A DNA stretch of 64,000 nt. It comes from Aegilops tauschii subsp. strangulata. Taxonomy: Eukaryota > Streptophyta > Magnoliopsida > Poales > Poaceae. Below the pieces are notes generated by a model. That model made no database searches, was not told the origin of the DNA, and worked only from the letters and a program-made list of their open reading frames with translations. Each line of letters opens with the position of its first letter. Position 1 is the stretch's first letter. The stretch lies in contig NC_053036.3 in assembly GCF_002575655.3 (NCBI RefSeq), forward strand, positions 648,355,387-648,419,386. Direction: 5' to 3'. A program made the translations under genes and the position numbers. Below are positions 22,337-32,765 of this stretch, one piece after another.

Positions 22337-23324
22337 GACACGTGCATGCACTCACATACACAGCCAGGGCGGTTCGCGCGCAAGGGTTGGACTCGTGTCG
22401 CGCCTGCGTAAAGTTTTGTTTAACTGATTTCTTTGCTCTGCCAACTGACAGGTGGGACCCAGAAACCAGGTGACAATTTAACCAGTCAACAAAGTGCCAC
22501 GTCGACTATGTGGCCGGTCAGTAGGGTGCAATACGGTGCTCTACGATGAGCTAGTGATCGTATAATCGCCGCAAAACTATATGTAGTGACCGTAAAGAGC
22601 GTATTGTTACATACGTTGACCGCCAGTGTATTTTTCTCGTTTCAAATTAAGCCATATTAATCGGAAAGGACGCACTATGGACTACTACTACTAGTACTAG
22701 TACTGCTTTGATGTGTCCCGTCAACTCGCCGAACGAGGAGAAGCTTGCTTACTACGCCTCTCCCTCGCCCACGCGCGTGGTGGTTCGCAGGACGAGGAGA
22801 GGGTTTTGACTACAGCGCCCTCTCCCTCTCCCTCTCCCTCGCCCTCGCGGTGGACGTGCAGCAGTTCAATCGGTGTCAGATTGCCAGAAGCATATTGTAC
22901 TGTAGTATCATCATTGTTGGACCTTCCGAAGAGGCGAAGAGCCAATTGCAAGGTTCACACGAGTACGAACTGTTGAACCTCCCGAAGAGGCTCAGAGCCA
23001 AGCGCAAGGTTTTATAGGAGTTGTCGTCCTAGTAGGAGTGTACAACAACTATAGCGAACGATGCTACTGTATGCCGCCACGTCACGTATATCCAAAGTTG
23101 TGCCACCTTTTTTCTCAAAGAGCGTGTTGGAGCCCGTGCAACAACCACATAAGTTGCACGTACACATAACACATTTACTAGTAATAAATTCTAAGGGACA
23201 AATGCCAGTATGCCACACAAGTTCATCTCCAATTCATGTGATAAATTTGTGCACGACTAGTCTACATATATTCACAGCGCTACCGTTCACAATTACCGTA
23301 CTCCACTTACACGTTATAGATGGG
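22337..23324. other. Unassigned spacer between the F-box copies
   Basis: No gene seen. Two segments repeat locally: GTACTGTAGTATCATCATTG..., and CCTTCCGAAGAGGCGAAGAGCCAA / CCTCCCGAAGAGGCTCAGAGCCAA at 22,922 and 22,978. A CCCTCT run lies at 22,818-22,848. Confidence 0.35.
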
Positions 23325-25107
23325 CTACATGTCCTCCTCCAGGTTCCAGTCCCAGGTGTTCTTCATGGATGGCACGATCCATAGCGGTGGGCAACGGAAT
23401 CATTGTCGCAGCTTTCTAGTCCGGTTCCACACGATGGAGACTCATCGAAGCTGAAGCGGCATAAATCAGGGATAGCGTGTCCCAGCATGACGTTCATCTG
23501 GCGGTGCGCACTGAAGACACAACCATGCTTCATGAACGGCAGGCCTTCCGTGTCATGCACGGAAGGTGGCATCCGCTTCACAATGGGGTAGCTGTCCCCG
23601 ATGAAAAGCGAGTACTCTCCAAGAGTGTTCCTCGACACCCACGTAGCATCATGGGGGTCGAACTCGGCGCCGTTCATCTGGTACACGCGGCATCCCAGAT
23701 CTGGACACATGGTGACGTACATAGTCAAGGTCCATGCATAATAATGTTGTGCTCAAATATGGCGGTCATTAATACTGTGCAGCAAATAGTACTACTCCGG
23801 TATAGAGGAAGTAAAATAACCGGCTTATTATATATAGCCACTCTTGGCTACATGGATGAGATAGTAAGACATGGAAAAACAAAAATGGTGGCAACTAGTG
23901 GGTTCAAGTCTTGAAGGGCCTAGCTAGCTATACGCGTCCTCCAAGGTAAAAAGTACTACTAGTACTACAAAGTATACTACTAGTACAACAATGAAAGAGA
24001 AGGCGAGAGGGTTAAAAAATGGAATACCTGGGTAGACGGTGACGGTCCGATCATGGTAGATTGTGTGACCATGTTGCACATCAGTGGTACCATGGGTAAC
24101 GACTGCTAAGATAGTTGATCCCAATATGCCAAAGTCAGCTACAAGGTTCCAGGTTAGACCGAATCGCGGATGCAAATGCACATCCAGGATCGGCAATCTT
24201 ATTTTGATCGGGGGATGACTGGTCCCTGCAAAATAATGGAGTACCGTTAGGGATGCAAATGATGGTTTGTGCATTCCGTTTGTAATCTCCCGTACCGTAG
24301 GATGGCAACCAGATGAAACAAGTCCCCTGGCTTGTCACCGCGAAGATGCGGCCTAGATGGCGCACGGCGTCTTCGAACGTGTAGGGGTACAAATCTGCCG
24401 CCGCCAACATGCGCCAGCCTCTGCCGTTACTGCCTCTTGCATTGATGGCAATCCTTATGTCGAACACCGCGATGAGATAGTAATCGTCGTACCCGCGTCA
24501 CTTTGTCGGCGGGTCCGCAATTGCTATCTTCTTCAATCTCATGTAGGCATCATCATACGTATTCAAGCCCAGCCAGTCCGGAAGGCCGATCCCAATGGTG
24601 GAGAAGGGGTCTACCAGAACGGCCACACTGCTGCGGATGTTGTGCAAAATGATGGTGGTATCCGGCCGGAGGTATGCAAGCCAATCTTCGTTGGCACCGA
24701 CCCAGACCTATATATAAGACTGTGGGCAGCGGAGAAATTACGGGATGTAAATGGAATAACTAAGTACTACATGATCAAACACCATTACTGACCTGCTCAT
24801 CGGACAAAATCCGACTACCTCTCAACGTCGGCAACTCTAGCGGAGTCAACGTGCAACCATGGCCAGGGAGCGGTGGACTGTTCGAAGGATTGTCCCATTG
24901 AAGAACCTTGTCCTCGAGGACGCATGGAAGACCAACAAGCATGGCCTTTTCCCAAGCCTGTTTAAGCAGCGTCTTGAAAAAGTTGGTGTAGGAAGCACCG
25001 AGTCTTGCGGCGGTGAGGACGTCAGAGCGGCGTGCGATTTCTCCCAGAGGATCGTCGTCCAAGGTCTCCCAGCCCCGACGAGGAGGAGAACAGCCTGGCG
25101 AATCCAT
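23325..25107 (-). pseudogene. F-box/DUF295 gene copy 2, broken
   Basis: Minus strand from ATG at 25,107. Exon 1: GWETLDDDPLGEIARRSDVL, an F-box-like start; donor GTCAGT at about 24,792. Exon 2 from an AG acceptor near 24,710 gives WVGANEDWLAYLRPDTTIIL and VDPFSTIGIGLPDW, with an in-frame TGA after DPPTK, then GYDDYYLIAVFDIRIAINAR and RMLAAADLYPYTFEDAV. A short intron (GTACGG...TTGCAG, ending at 24,228) precedes exon 3 (FGLTWNLVADFGILGSTIL), donor CAG/GTATTC near 24,028. The last exon reads VYQMNGAEFDPHDATWVSR and EYSLFIGDSYPI; the terminal piece (IVPSMKNTWDWNLEEDM, stop at 23,325) needs a frameshift near 23,390. This family holds putative SCF substrate receptors. The stop and the frameshift argue for a pseudogene. 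Confidence 0.75.
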
Positions 25108-25734
25108 GGGTGCAGCGACGAACTGCCTTCTCTTCGAGGGAGGGGAACGGGCGAGGAGGAGATAAGAGCGTAATAACCGCAGGGCCTCGTCCCTTCCAAC
25201 AGTAGATCGTTCCTCAGCGAAGGGGTGAGGCTATTATTTACTACTAGTACTAGCATTATGGAACGTTATGGGATTGCATTATACTGTAAATAATAGCACT
25301 AGTAAGAAATTTTTGGCACTAGGTAGTAGTTTTTGGCATGGATTACGAAATTTTGGGTATGTTTTTGCCATTTTTTGTACACGCCAACTAGTGTCAAAAA
25401 ACGTCTTACATTATGTGACGGAGGAGTACGTACTCGTACTATAGCAGTACTAGTACTACTTTTCTCAACTAGTAGTGTGATGTACTGTACTTCTAGTCTA
25501 TTCTAGTATAGTGCACCAGTTTTGAACTCTTGAATCTCAGGGCCAAGGAGCTACAGTTGGAAGTGGAGGGTACTACTGTTCTCTAGAACCATCGCTGTAC
25601 TATCAATGCAGGGGAAGTACACCGGCGTAGTGGCCTAGTGGGTACTCTCGGTGCTCTATTCAGCCGCTCCTCTCACGTAGCTGGCCTACTCAGCCGCTCC
25701 TCTCACGCACACACTAGCAGCCTGTTTATCAGCG
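25108..25734. other. Unassigned region with MITE remnant
   Basis: No gene seen. AGTTTTTGGCATGGATTACG and the following 40 bases (25,328-25,382) recur at 27,424-27,478. ACGTCTTACATTATGTGACGGAGGAGTA (25,405-25,429) resembles the right end of a Stowaway MITE. Around 25,660-25,705 TCAGCCGCTCCTCTCACG is repeated in tandem. Confidence 0.4.
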
Positions 25735-25894
25735 ACGGTTACTGCGGGGGTAGAACATTTGAGTTATTTGATACAACGAGACTAGGCTTTTCGCTTCCAT
25801 TTGTGGAGGTGTAATGGATCTCGTCGAACTTTGTTAGTAGTTCCTTCTTTATGAATGAGATGAAGCAAAGCTTTTGCCTCCGTTTCAAAAAAAA
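25735..25894 (+). mobile_element. LINE 3' end remnant
   Basis: AGATGAAGCAAAGCTTTTGCCTCCGTTTC and then eight A (25,887-25,894). Its last 30 bases closely match the end of the LINE at 1,577-1,606. The left boundary and a TSD could not be found. Confidence 0.45.
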
Positions 25895-26268
25895 CACGTC
25901 AAGAGGAATTTCTTTTATAGTAGAGCCGATAATGGAGTGAAGTCCATGCGTGCAATGCCACAAGCTACAGAGTAGTAGTAGAGCACTTTACGTACGGAGC
26001 CATATTGCACAGTTCCCAATGCCCCGCCAGGCTTTTCCGGCTCCTCGGGCTTAATTGGGAGGCGCTAGTTTAAATATGCTACTAGCTGGAAGCTGCAAGC
26101 GAGGTGCGGCTAGGGCGAGCACGCGAGCCACGGGATGCTGGGAAGGAAAACCCGTTCACGTGGCTAGGTTGTCCAGTGCACCCAGATTGTGGGGCCGCAC
26201 GTCCGTTTGACTTCAAAACTCAAACTACCCGTGTAAAATATTGGCTCGCAGCAAAGTGTAGTAGTACT

Positions 26269-26341
26269 ATTTTTTTAAAAGGTCGTCGTGCGTTCGGCCG
26301 GGATCGAACCCACAAAACGAGGTATACACTCCCGCGACCAC
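26269..26341 (-). mobile_element. Short tRNA-derived SINE-like insert
   Basis: A 10 bp direct repeat TAGTAGTACT flanks the insert (26,259-26,268 and 26,342-26,351). On the minus strand the 73 bp body has an A-box-like AGTGGTCGCGG start (overlapping the TSD edge), a very good RNA polymerase III B box (GGTTCGATCCC) inside GTGGGTTCGATCCCGGCC, and an A-rich end TTTTAAAAAAA. This is the organisation of a SINE, though it is far shorter than typical plant SINEs. It is not a functional tRNA: no proper anticodon arm is visible and the T-stem pairs poorly. Confidence 0.6.
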
Positions 26342-26429
26342 TAGTAGTACTCGTTGGAGTACAACGCAACCTAGAATCGCGTTTTGTCGCTAGTAGTACG
26401 TACATTGTTCCTTACAAGAAACCCCTAAT

Positions 26430-26820
26430 TGTTAATAGTATAGCCAGCTGCTGGCTATAAGCCAGTGCCATGTCATCTACAGCCCATCTTATAGCCAACA
26501 TGTACAATAATAGATCAAAAGAGTGTACTACTTTTTTATTATGTGGCCCACTTCTCATTCTCACAAAGTGCCTAGGAGCACGTGCTAGAGCTGGCTCTTC
26601 ACGAAGAGCCCGCTTACCTTCTCTCTCCTCTTCTCTTTCCTCCAACTAAGCAGAAATATACTAGTTTATTTCTTATAGGCCGCTGACTCATCTCTATTGT
26701 ACTTGCTCTAATAATGCAAGAAACCACTAAAATGCCAAGAAACTACTACCACTTGCATACGTGGCAGACTTAAGATAAGACTACCTTATCAACCATTGTA
26801 CATGCTCTTACCAACAAAAA
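26430..26820. mobile_element. Possible MITE, class uncertain
   Basis: ATAGCCAGCTGCTGGCTATAA (26,441-26,461) is itself palindromic, and TTATAGCC recurs as TTATAGCCAACATG and TTATAGGCCGCTGACTC. The sequence ends around TTGTACTTGCTCTA. This looks like a small non-coding DNA element common in grasses, but I could not fix its ends or TSD. Confidence 0.3.
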
Positions 26821-26829
26821 TCCTCGAGT

Positions 26830-28700
26830 GACCTCCTACCTCCGGCCCGTCCACCTAGTCATCCACGGCCATGGGACGCAGCTACCGCCGCCGGCAGAAG
26901 GCGAGGTCAAAACCGCCGGCGGTGCGAAGCCCATGTTGCGGCAGCCCGGATGCCAGCTCTGTCCGACGCTCGCGGCCGCTAGCTAGCCAAGATAGCTCCG
27001 TCCAGCTGCTTGTCTGCAAGGTTTACTAGCTAGATTGGCACGGCAGCGCGGCGGCTTGCTCGCGCGCGCCGCGCTAAGGCCAGCCATCTGGCTCGAGCGA
27101 AGGCCAGCGCGGTGGCTTGCTCGCTCGGGAGTCATGCTCGGGCCAGCCTGCCAACCCGTGCGGAGGCCAGCGCGGCGTCCGGCCCGTCCGGCGGAGCGGC
27201 GGACAACTCGCTCATCACCGGCGCCACCGACGAACACGCATCAGTACTGTTTGAAGTAATGTTCAGGAAAAATAATGATTTGAGGGGGAATAACAGGATA
27301 GAAGGTCAGATGTGGGTCCCTCGTGACAAAATGTGTTGGTTTAAGCTGCCTCTCAGCACGGACGTGTGGGCCAACCCTGTCATAAATGGGTTTAAACGAA
27401 CCTAATCGGTAGGAGTTCTAGGTAGTTTTTGGCATGGATTAAGAAATTTTGGGTATGTTTTTGCTATTTTTTGTACAATAGATTCTTCCTAGGGCTGGTT
27501 GAAAGTGGTAGTTTTTTGTTAAATACTCTACATATTGTAAGTAGGAGTGAAAGTTAAGCTTTGGAAGCCAATAAGCAAGGCTAGTTACATAGTGCATATG
27601 TGTACATGATTGAAAGTAAATATCAACCATGAGTGACTAATATCTTGATGGAAAACTCGAAACTATGGAATACTAGGAAAAACAATGCATGGTTGGAAAT
27701 ACTAGCAATGTTCATGTCCGTTGCAACGAATCAAAATTAGAATAATACTTATTCACAAACTTGGTACAAAACACTCTAATTTTGATATACATATGTCACT
27801 AGAGATATATTATGTTTCAATTAGAATATATTCCTTGGGCTGTTTTGGTGAGGTCAGGGAGGGATGTGGTTGGTTTTAAGATACTAATTATGGGTTTTTC
27901 TGCAAATTGGTAGACAAGTGGGATGTTGGTGAGAAAAAGCAACAACTTACCTCACAATCGTTAGATGTAGATCTAATGTTCAGAAATGACGGATGGCAGA
28001 CACACCAGCATCACCAACTTAGTCTTGTGTAGGAGTACTAGCAAGATCCGTGCATTGCACGGAACATCAAGATGCATTTTTTTATAAAACACTTGTTGTG
28101 ATTGACCCTTGCGGGAGTAATCCCATGTGTAAAAAGTAATGATATCTCGAGAAATATGAGATAAGGTGAAGAGGAGTGGGGTGTGGTGGTGGTTGGTGGT
28201 CGAACTGAGCGGAGGCATAGGGATTGATGATGCCGGCAGCGGCCACTAGGCCAGTTTGTTCCAGAGGCTTCCTTTCTTAATTGCTCAACAATGAGGTTTG
28301 TTGGAGATAAGGATGAACGAGGGAAGGCCTTGTCTGAAAATGTGGAGAGGGGTGCGGGTATCTTTTAGTTTAATTTCCATCTGTCAGATATAGATCGGAC
28401 GGTCTATATTGCAAGATGGCACACGTACCATCATCACCAACTCGGTTTTTTATAAGAGAAGAAATGTAAGTATGGAGATACAAACGTATTATCGATACTT
28501 GCTTCCGTAAACTAGCATCTACATTCTATTCAACGCCTCGGCATGTGGGGCCTTAGCACAATGACTTCTCGACTGTGTAAAACAAAGATTTTCCCGTCGC
28601 CGACAAGGAGGGGGTGATGGCGGCGCGCTTTTTGGCTTGCTCTAGTCCTAGTAGTCATACTAGGTGGTCTAAGCACGTGTAGATTTATTCTTTTTCACGT
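26830..28700. other. Unassigned GC-rich then AT-rich DNA
   Basis: 26,830-27,240 is GC-rich and might be a degraded gene 5' end (an ATGGGACGCAGC... frame is broken by GCTAGCTAGCC). Beyond it the sequence is AT-rich. ACTAGCAATGTTCATGTCCGTTGCAACG at about 27,700 and ACTAGCAAGATCCGTGCATTGCACGG at about 28,037 resemble each other and may be ends of one DNA element. No reliable gene. Confidence 0.35.
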
Positions 28701-28778
28701 CTCATGTTCGCCGTACTGCCACGACTGTTGATGAATAGACGGTAAGTTATTCACGGGGAAACCCTTGTTGAGCGTGTT

Positions 28779-28779
<1 letters not shown>

Positions 28780-28816
<37 letters not shown>

Positions 28817-29925
28817 TGTGCGTGTGTGATATGTTAGAGACTGAGGCAATGATAACAGATTCTTTGTGTCTATGTGTGTGGAGGATAGAGAGAGACATGT
28901 ACATGGGGCTTTGTGTTGTGTAACGTGGAGACACATATACATAATTAGAGAGTGAGTGTGTGAGATACACATGCGGACATGAGGAGAGATGAGGATCCAG
29001 ATAAATGGGTGTTTGTGCGTGTCTGTGTGTGTTTGTGGACGCGTTTGTGTGTGAGAGGGAGAGAGTGTATGTGGAGTAGAGAGACCACTGATGATGTAAA
29101 CCTAGTATAAGGGAAGGGGGAATGGTGTGACATGTGTAGTAGCGAGATAGCACGGGTGCGGGCGGGGGCAGCAGACTATTTGGAAGAGACATCGAGTGTG
29201 TGTGTGGGAGAGGGGTGTGAGAGCGAGAGAAAGAGAGAGCTAGTGACGGAGAGAGAGAGAGAGAGAGAGAGAGGAAGAAAGGGGGCGAGAGGGGTCGTTT
29301 GTGTCCATAAATGGCGTATAGATAGGGAGACAATGTTGATGTTGTCCGAAATTGGCCTATGAACGGAGACGCAAGGGAAGCGAGTCATTGTATGTGCGAT
29401 AGGGACTTCATGAGAGATCTAGAATAGACGGTGTAGAGAACAATGTGTGAAATCGAGAACGGTTATACATTAGGGAGCTATGCAGAGAGTCACGACATAT
29501 ATGTATACAGGAAAGGAGCTGGGGCGGGTCCGCATGTGGAAGAGATAGAAAGAGAGTGGTGCACAAGGAGACAAAGTGTGCTTGTTTGCAGTGGGGGTGG
29601 TGTGTGAGGTGAGTGCGCGGGAACCACATGACTAGGGAGATAGACGTTTGGGGGCGACGTTTTGTGTGTATGGGAAATATACACTCTACATAGTGCGTGT
29701 GCTTGGGTAAGAGAGATAGCGGGAGACCTAGAGAGTGAGGGAAGAGATGTGTGCATGCCCGAGAGACAAAGTGATAGAGACCTATGTTGGGGTCCGGACT
29801 TTACAAGAGAGAGGGGTGTTAATTGCTCGTGTGTTGGTGTTTGGGGGAGAGAACGACTTCTTTATGTGTGTGTATGTGTGGTGGTGGGGAGGGGGGGTTG
29901 ACTTCAGATAAAGAGTGAGGTGTCT
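28780..29925 (+). repeat. Purine-rich GA/GT simple-sequence domain
   Basis: Contains perfect (GA)n tracts at 28,783-28,813 and 29,250-29,272, with over 1 kb of mixed GAGAGA/GTGTGT between and around them on the same strand. Long open frames on both strands are products of the low complexity and are not genes. Confidence 0.8.
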
Positions 29926-30500
29926 ATATTTGAGGGACTTTAGCGTAATTGAGATATTGTGCACTCATGGTTGATCAATTTGTTTCACAGTTTGTATTAT
30001 GAGATAACGATACTTTTGAACATGCGTGATATACCTTGATGTACCAGAATTACAAACCTAAGATTGGAATTTTGGAATTCGACTCCATCATTAGCTTTTG
30101 TAATTCATTTAAACGGAGGTACATTTTTTAAGCCGGGATTTCGTGATTTCAAATTCATATATCAAACCTAGAGATATACACATACGGGCATGTTCAAACT
30201 TTATAATCATCCACTTTATTCATACACATGCACATTTTTGCTTTTGTCATCATATTTAGGAAAAACACATTTGGAATTTCATGAATTGGACCGTATGATG
30301 GTATTTGCTTGTAGTAGCTCAATGATCCATATTTGAATTGAATGGACAATCTAAGTTTCGAGTTGGAGACATTGATTTTCAAAACTTGCACATTTTTTTT
30401 GCGTGCAAAACAAACAAATTGTCGGCCATGATATCATAGTCGACCGTACGAGAGCAGAATACTTATAATTTTAGGCGCCAAAAGCTTTCAAACTTCCCGC
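29926..30500. other. AT-rich spacer
   Basis: No gene or element ends seen. Confidence 0.3.
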
Positions 30501-30519
30501 TCACATCAAAATATCACGC

Positions 30520-32688
30520 GCCCGAAAGTTTAGCCCTGCGATATTCCTGTTTTACCCCTGCCACATGAACGGAAAAGGGCTGCTTTGGTAACTCCATTTT
30601 TTCCCCTCTTTGCCCCCAACATTCTTCCCCAGAGCCCCTCCCCTTCCCCTCCCCGACCCCCCAAACCACGGCAAGCCGCCGAATCTAGTCCTCCGCCGCA
30701 GCGGTGGACCTCACACCCCGCCGGATCTACCTTCCGCACCTTGGAACCCCCAACTGCCAACTCACCACTTCACCGGAGCCGCTTTAGCGACTGGCTTGTC
30801 CACCGCTCCAGATCTCCTTGACCGCCATCATGGTCCACCGCACCGGATCTCCTTAACCGGCGCCCTCGTCCACCACAGCGTAGGCCCTTCACTGACTCCC
30901 TCGTCCGCCCCTTCGCTGGCCCTTCATACAAGCCCTCGTCCGCCGCAACAGATCCGCCTTACCGAAAGCACTGTACAACGCGCCCGCCGAAGCCTTCGTC
31001 CACTGCACCGGACCCGCTCCACGGACGCCATATTCAACTCCACCGGCCCTGCTTTACCGACGCCGCAGCCTCATCAGGTTATTTTGATTTGTACTCCTTC
31101 GGTTTTTCTCTTTATCGTGCAACTGTTCACTTACCACAGATGAGCTTTCTTGTATGTCGACAGGCGCCGCAACCGTAGCACCGGAGCCGCTTCAGCGACG
31201 GCGACAGCCGGCCCAAACTCAGCCGCAACACGAGCACCATCGACGATCCTTAGCTATCAAGTATGACAACGATACCCATACGCCGCCGAGAATCAGGTAC
31301 TATTATCCAACAGCCGGCGCATACGTTCACTTTCCTAGCATAAGCACCGCACCTTTGAATTTCTTCAGGGCATCATTCAGTTTTTCATGAGACGCGTTAT
31401 TCTGCTTGCACCTGTAGGGCCATACTTCTGGCAGTGAACATGTTACATGTGCTAAATTACATACCAGTGCACATATAGTTAATATGCTTTAGTTTTGTTC
31501 TGATGCCACCTGTTGGTTCCATCAGACTGCTTAGTGTTCTCTATGCTTAATTACACATCAGCAAACTAGCATGTGCTTCCGCTGCTTTTTGTTCGTTTTA
31601 CCCTACATTTTCTGATGCCAGCTATTACATCACTGCTCCGAGCCTCTGTTCATTACTTGTTTGTGTGTTCTTGATCTTCCCAAGTTGCATGACTAATTTG
31701 ATGCTTCTATTAATTATGGAGCTGCCAACCCCATGAAGCAAAATATTTGTTCTTTTGGGGCTGGCACCTCGAACAAGCATAAAAATAGAGGGAAGCAGAT
31801 ATATTGTCGTGTATGCACACACCCTTCTTTCATTAGTTTAGATGAACCATTGATGATCAATTCGGACCAGTGCATGCGATTAAAATTAATTTTACCTAAA
31901 TAGATGGTGCAGAATAAACTACAACAACTAGATTTGCAACCACGGGATGCTGACGATATCTTCAAAGAACATTGCAACAGCAGCTAGGCTTCACAGCAAC
32001 ATATGGTAAGCCAGTGTGTTTTAGTACATGTGAAATGTAATGCGAGTGGGCTGCTTTCTTGGCTTGTGCCCTCAACGTGTAATTCTACCGAATTACAAAT
32101 AGTTCAGTTATCTACTTTGCTGTATTGCTTGATTTGAATGCTTATTTGTTGTTACGCTATACCTGAGTTGGCCAATATGTCAGCAGTGCCTCTTGTACTA
32201 TTGTAAAGAAATGCATGCCTATTTCATTTGAGTCCTTAACTTTTCCTCTCAACTTCATCACAAGTCTGTCTTCGTAGTTTATATAAGGCCACACTGTTAA
32301 GTGCTTTCTCAGATTATTTCAACTGCTTAGATGCCTTGGCAACTTAAATATAGCGGTTGTACACTCCCTTTCAACTAGGGATGTCAACTGGGTCCCGTTT
32401 AATCCCGATTAAAGTCCACTAGTGGTATGATAGTTCAAAAGAATTTTTGTTTTTTCAGGAAAATGAACTAGGGAGGTAGCAAAAACTAACTAGATGGGAC
32501 TGGCGGATGTCGTTTATTTGCCACTTACATCCCTAGTTTCATCTTACCATTTCAATTTCTTTTCGGCTGATGCTGCTTCGAACCATTTAAATATAGTTTG
32601 CCATGCTCGGCAATAATTCGTCCATCGTTTACCATGTAAGCTTACTGCCTGGATCATACGATAACTATCTCTTACTGATGTCCAGCAG
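30520..32688 (+). other. Putative promoter and 5' non-coding exons of the CACTA gene
   Basis: GC-rich, CCG-rich segments at 30,600-31,130 and 31,165-31,270 look like 5' exons separated by intron-like sequence (CAG/GTTATT near 31,077; GTCGACAG before 31,166; CAA/GTATGA near 31,262). A further candidate exon lies at 31,905-32,007, ending at a GTAAGC donor. These could not be joined in frame to the coding exon at 32,689, so they may be untranslated or alternative. Confidence 0.35.
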
Positions 32689-32765
32689 AAACCTTTCAGG
32701 ATGCCGTTCACACTAGGACACAATGTACAACCCCAGAATCTATTTATGGAAGCAGTGCGCCATCC

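Noticed and set aside
26269..26341. Functional tRNA gene
   Set aside because: Good B box, but no convincing anticodon arm or T-stem, and it is flanked by a TSD with an A-rich tail; better as a SINE-like insert.
28695..29388. 212-codon minus-strand frame and neighbours
   Set aside because: Serine/leucine/histidine low-complexity translation of GA/GT simple sequence; no start context or codon structure.
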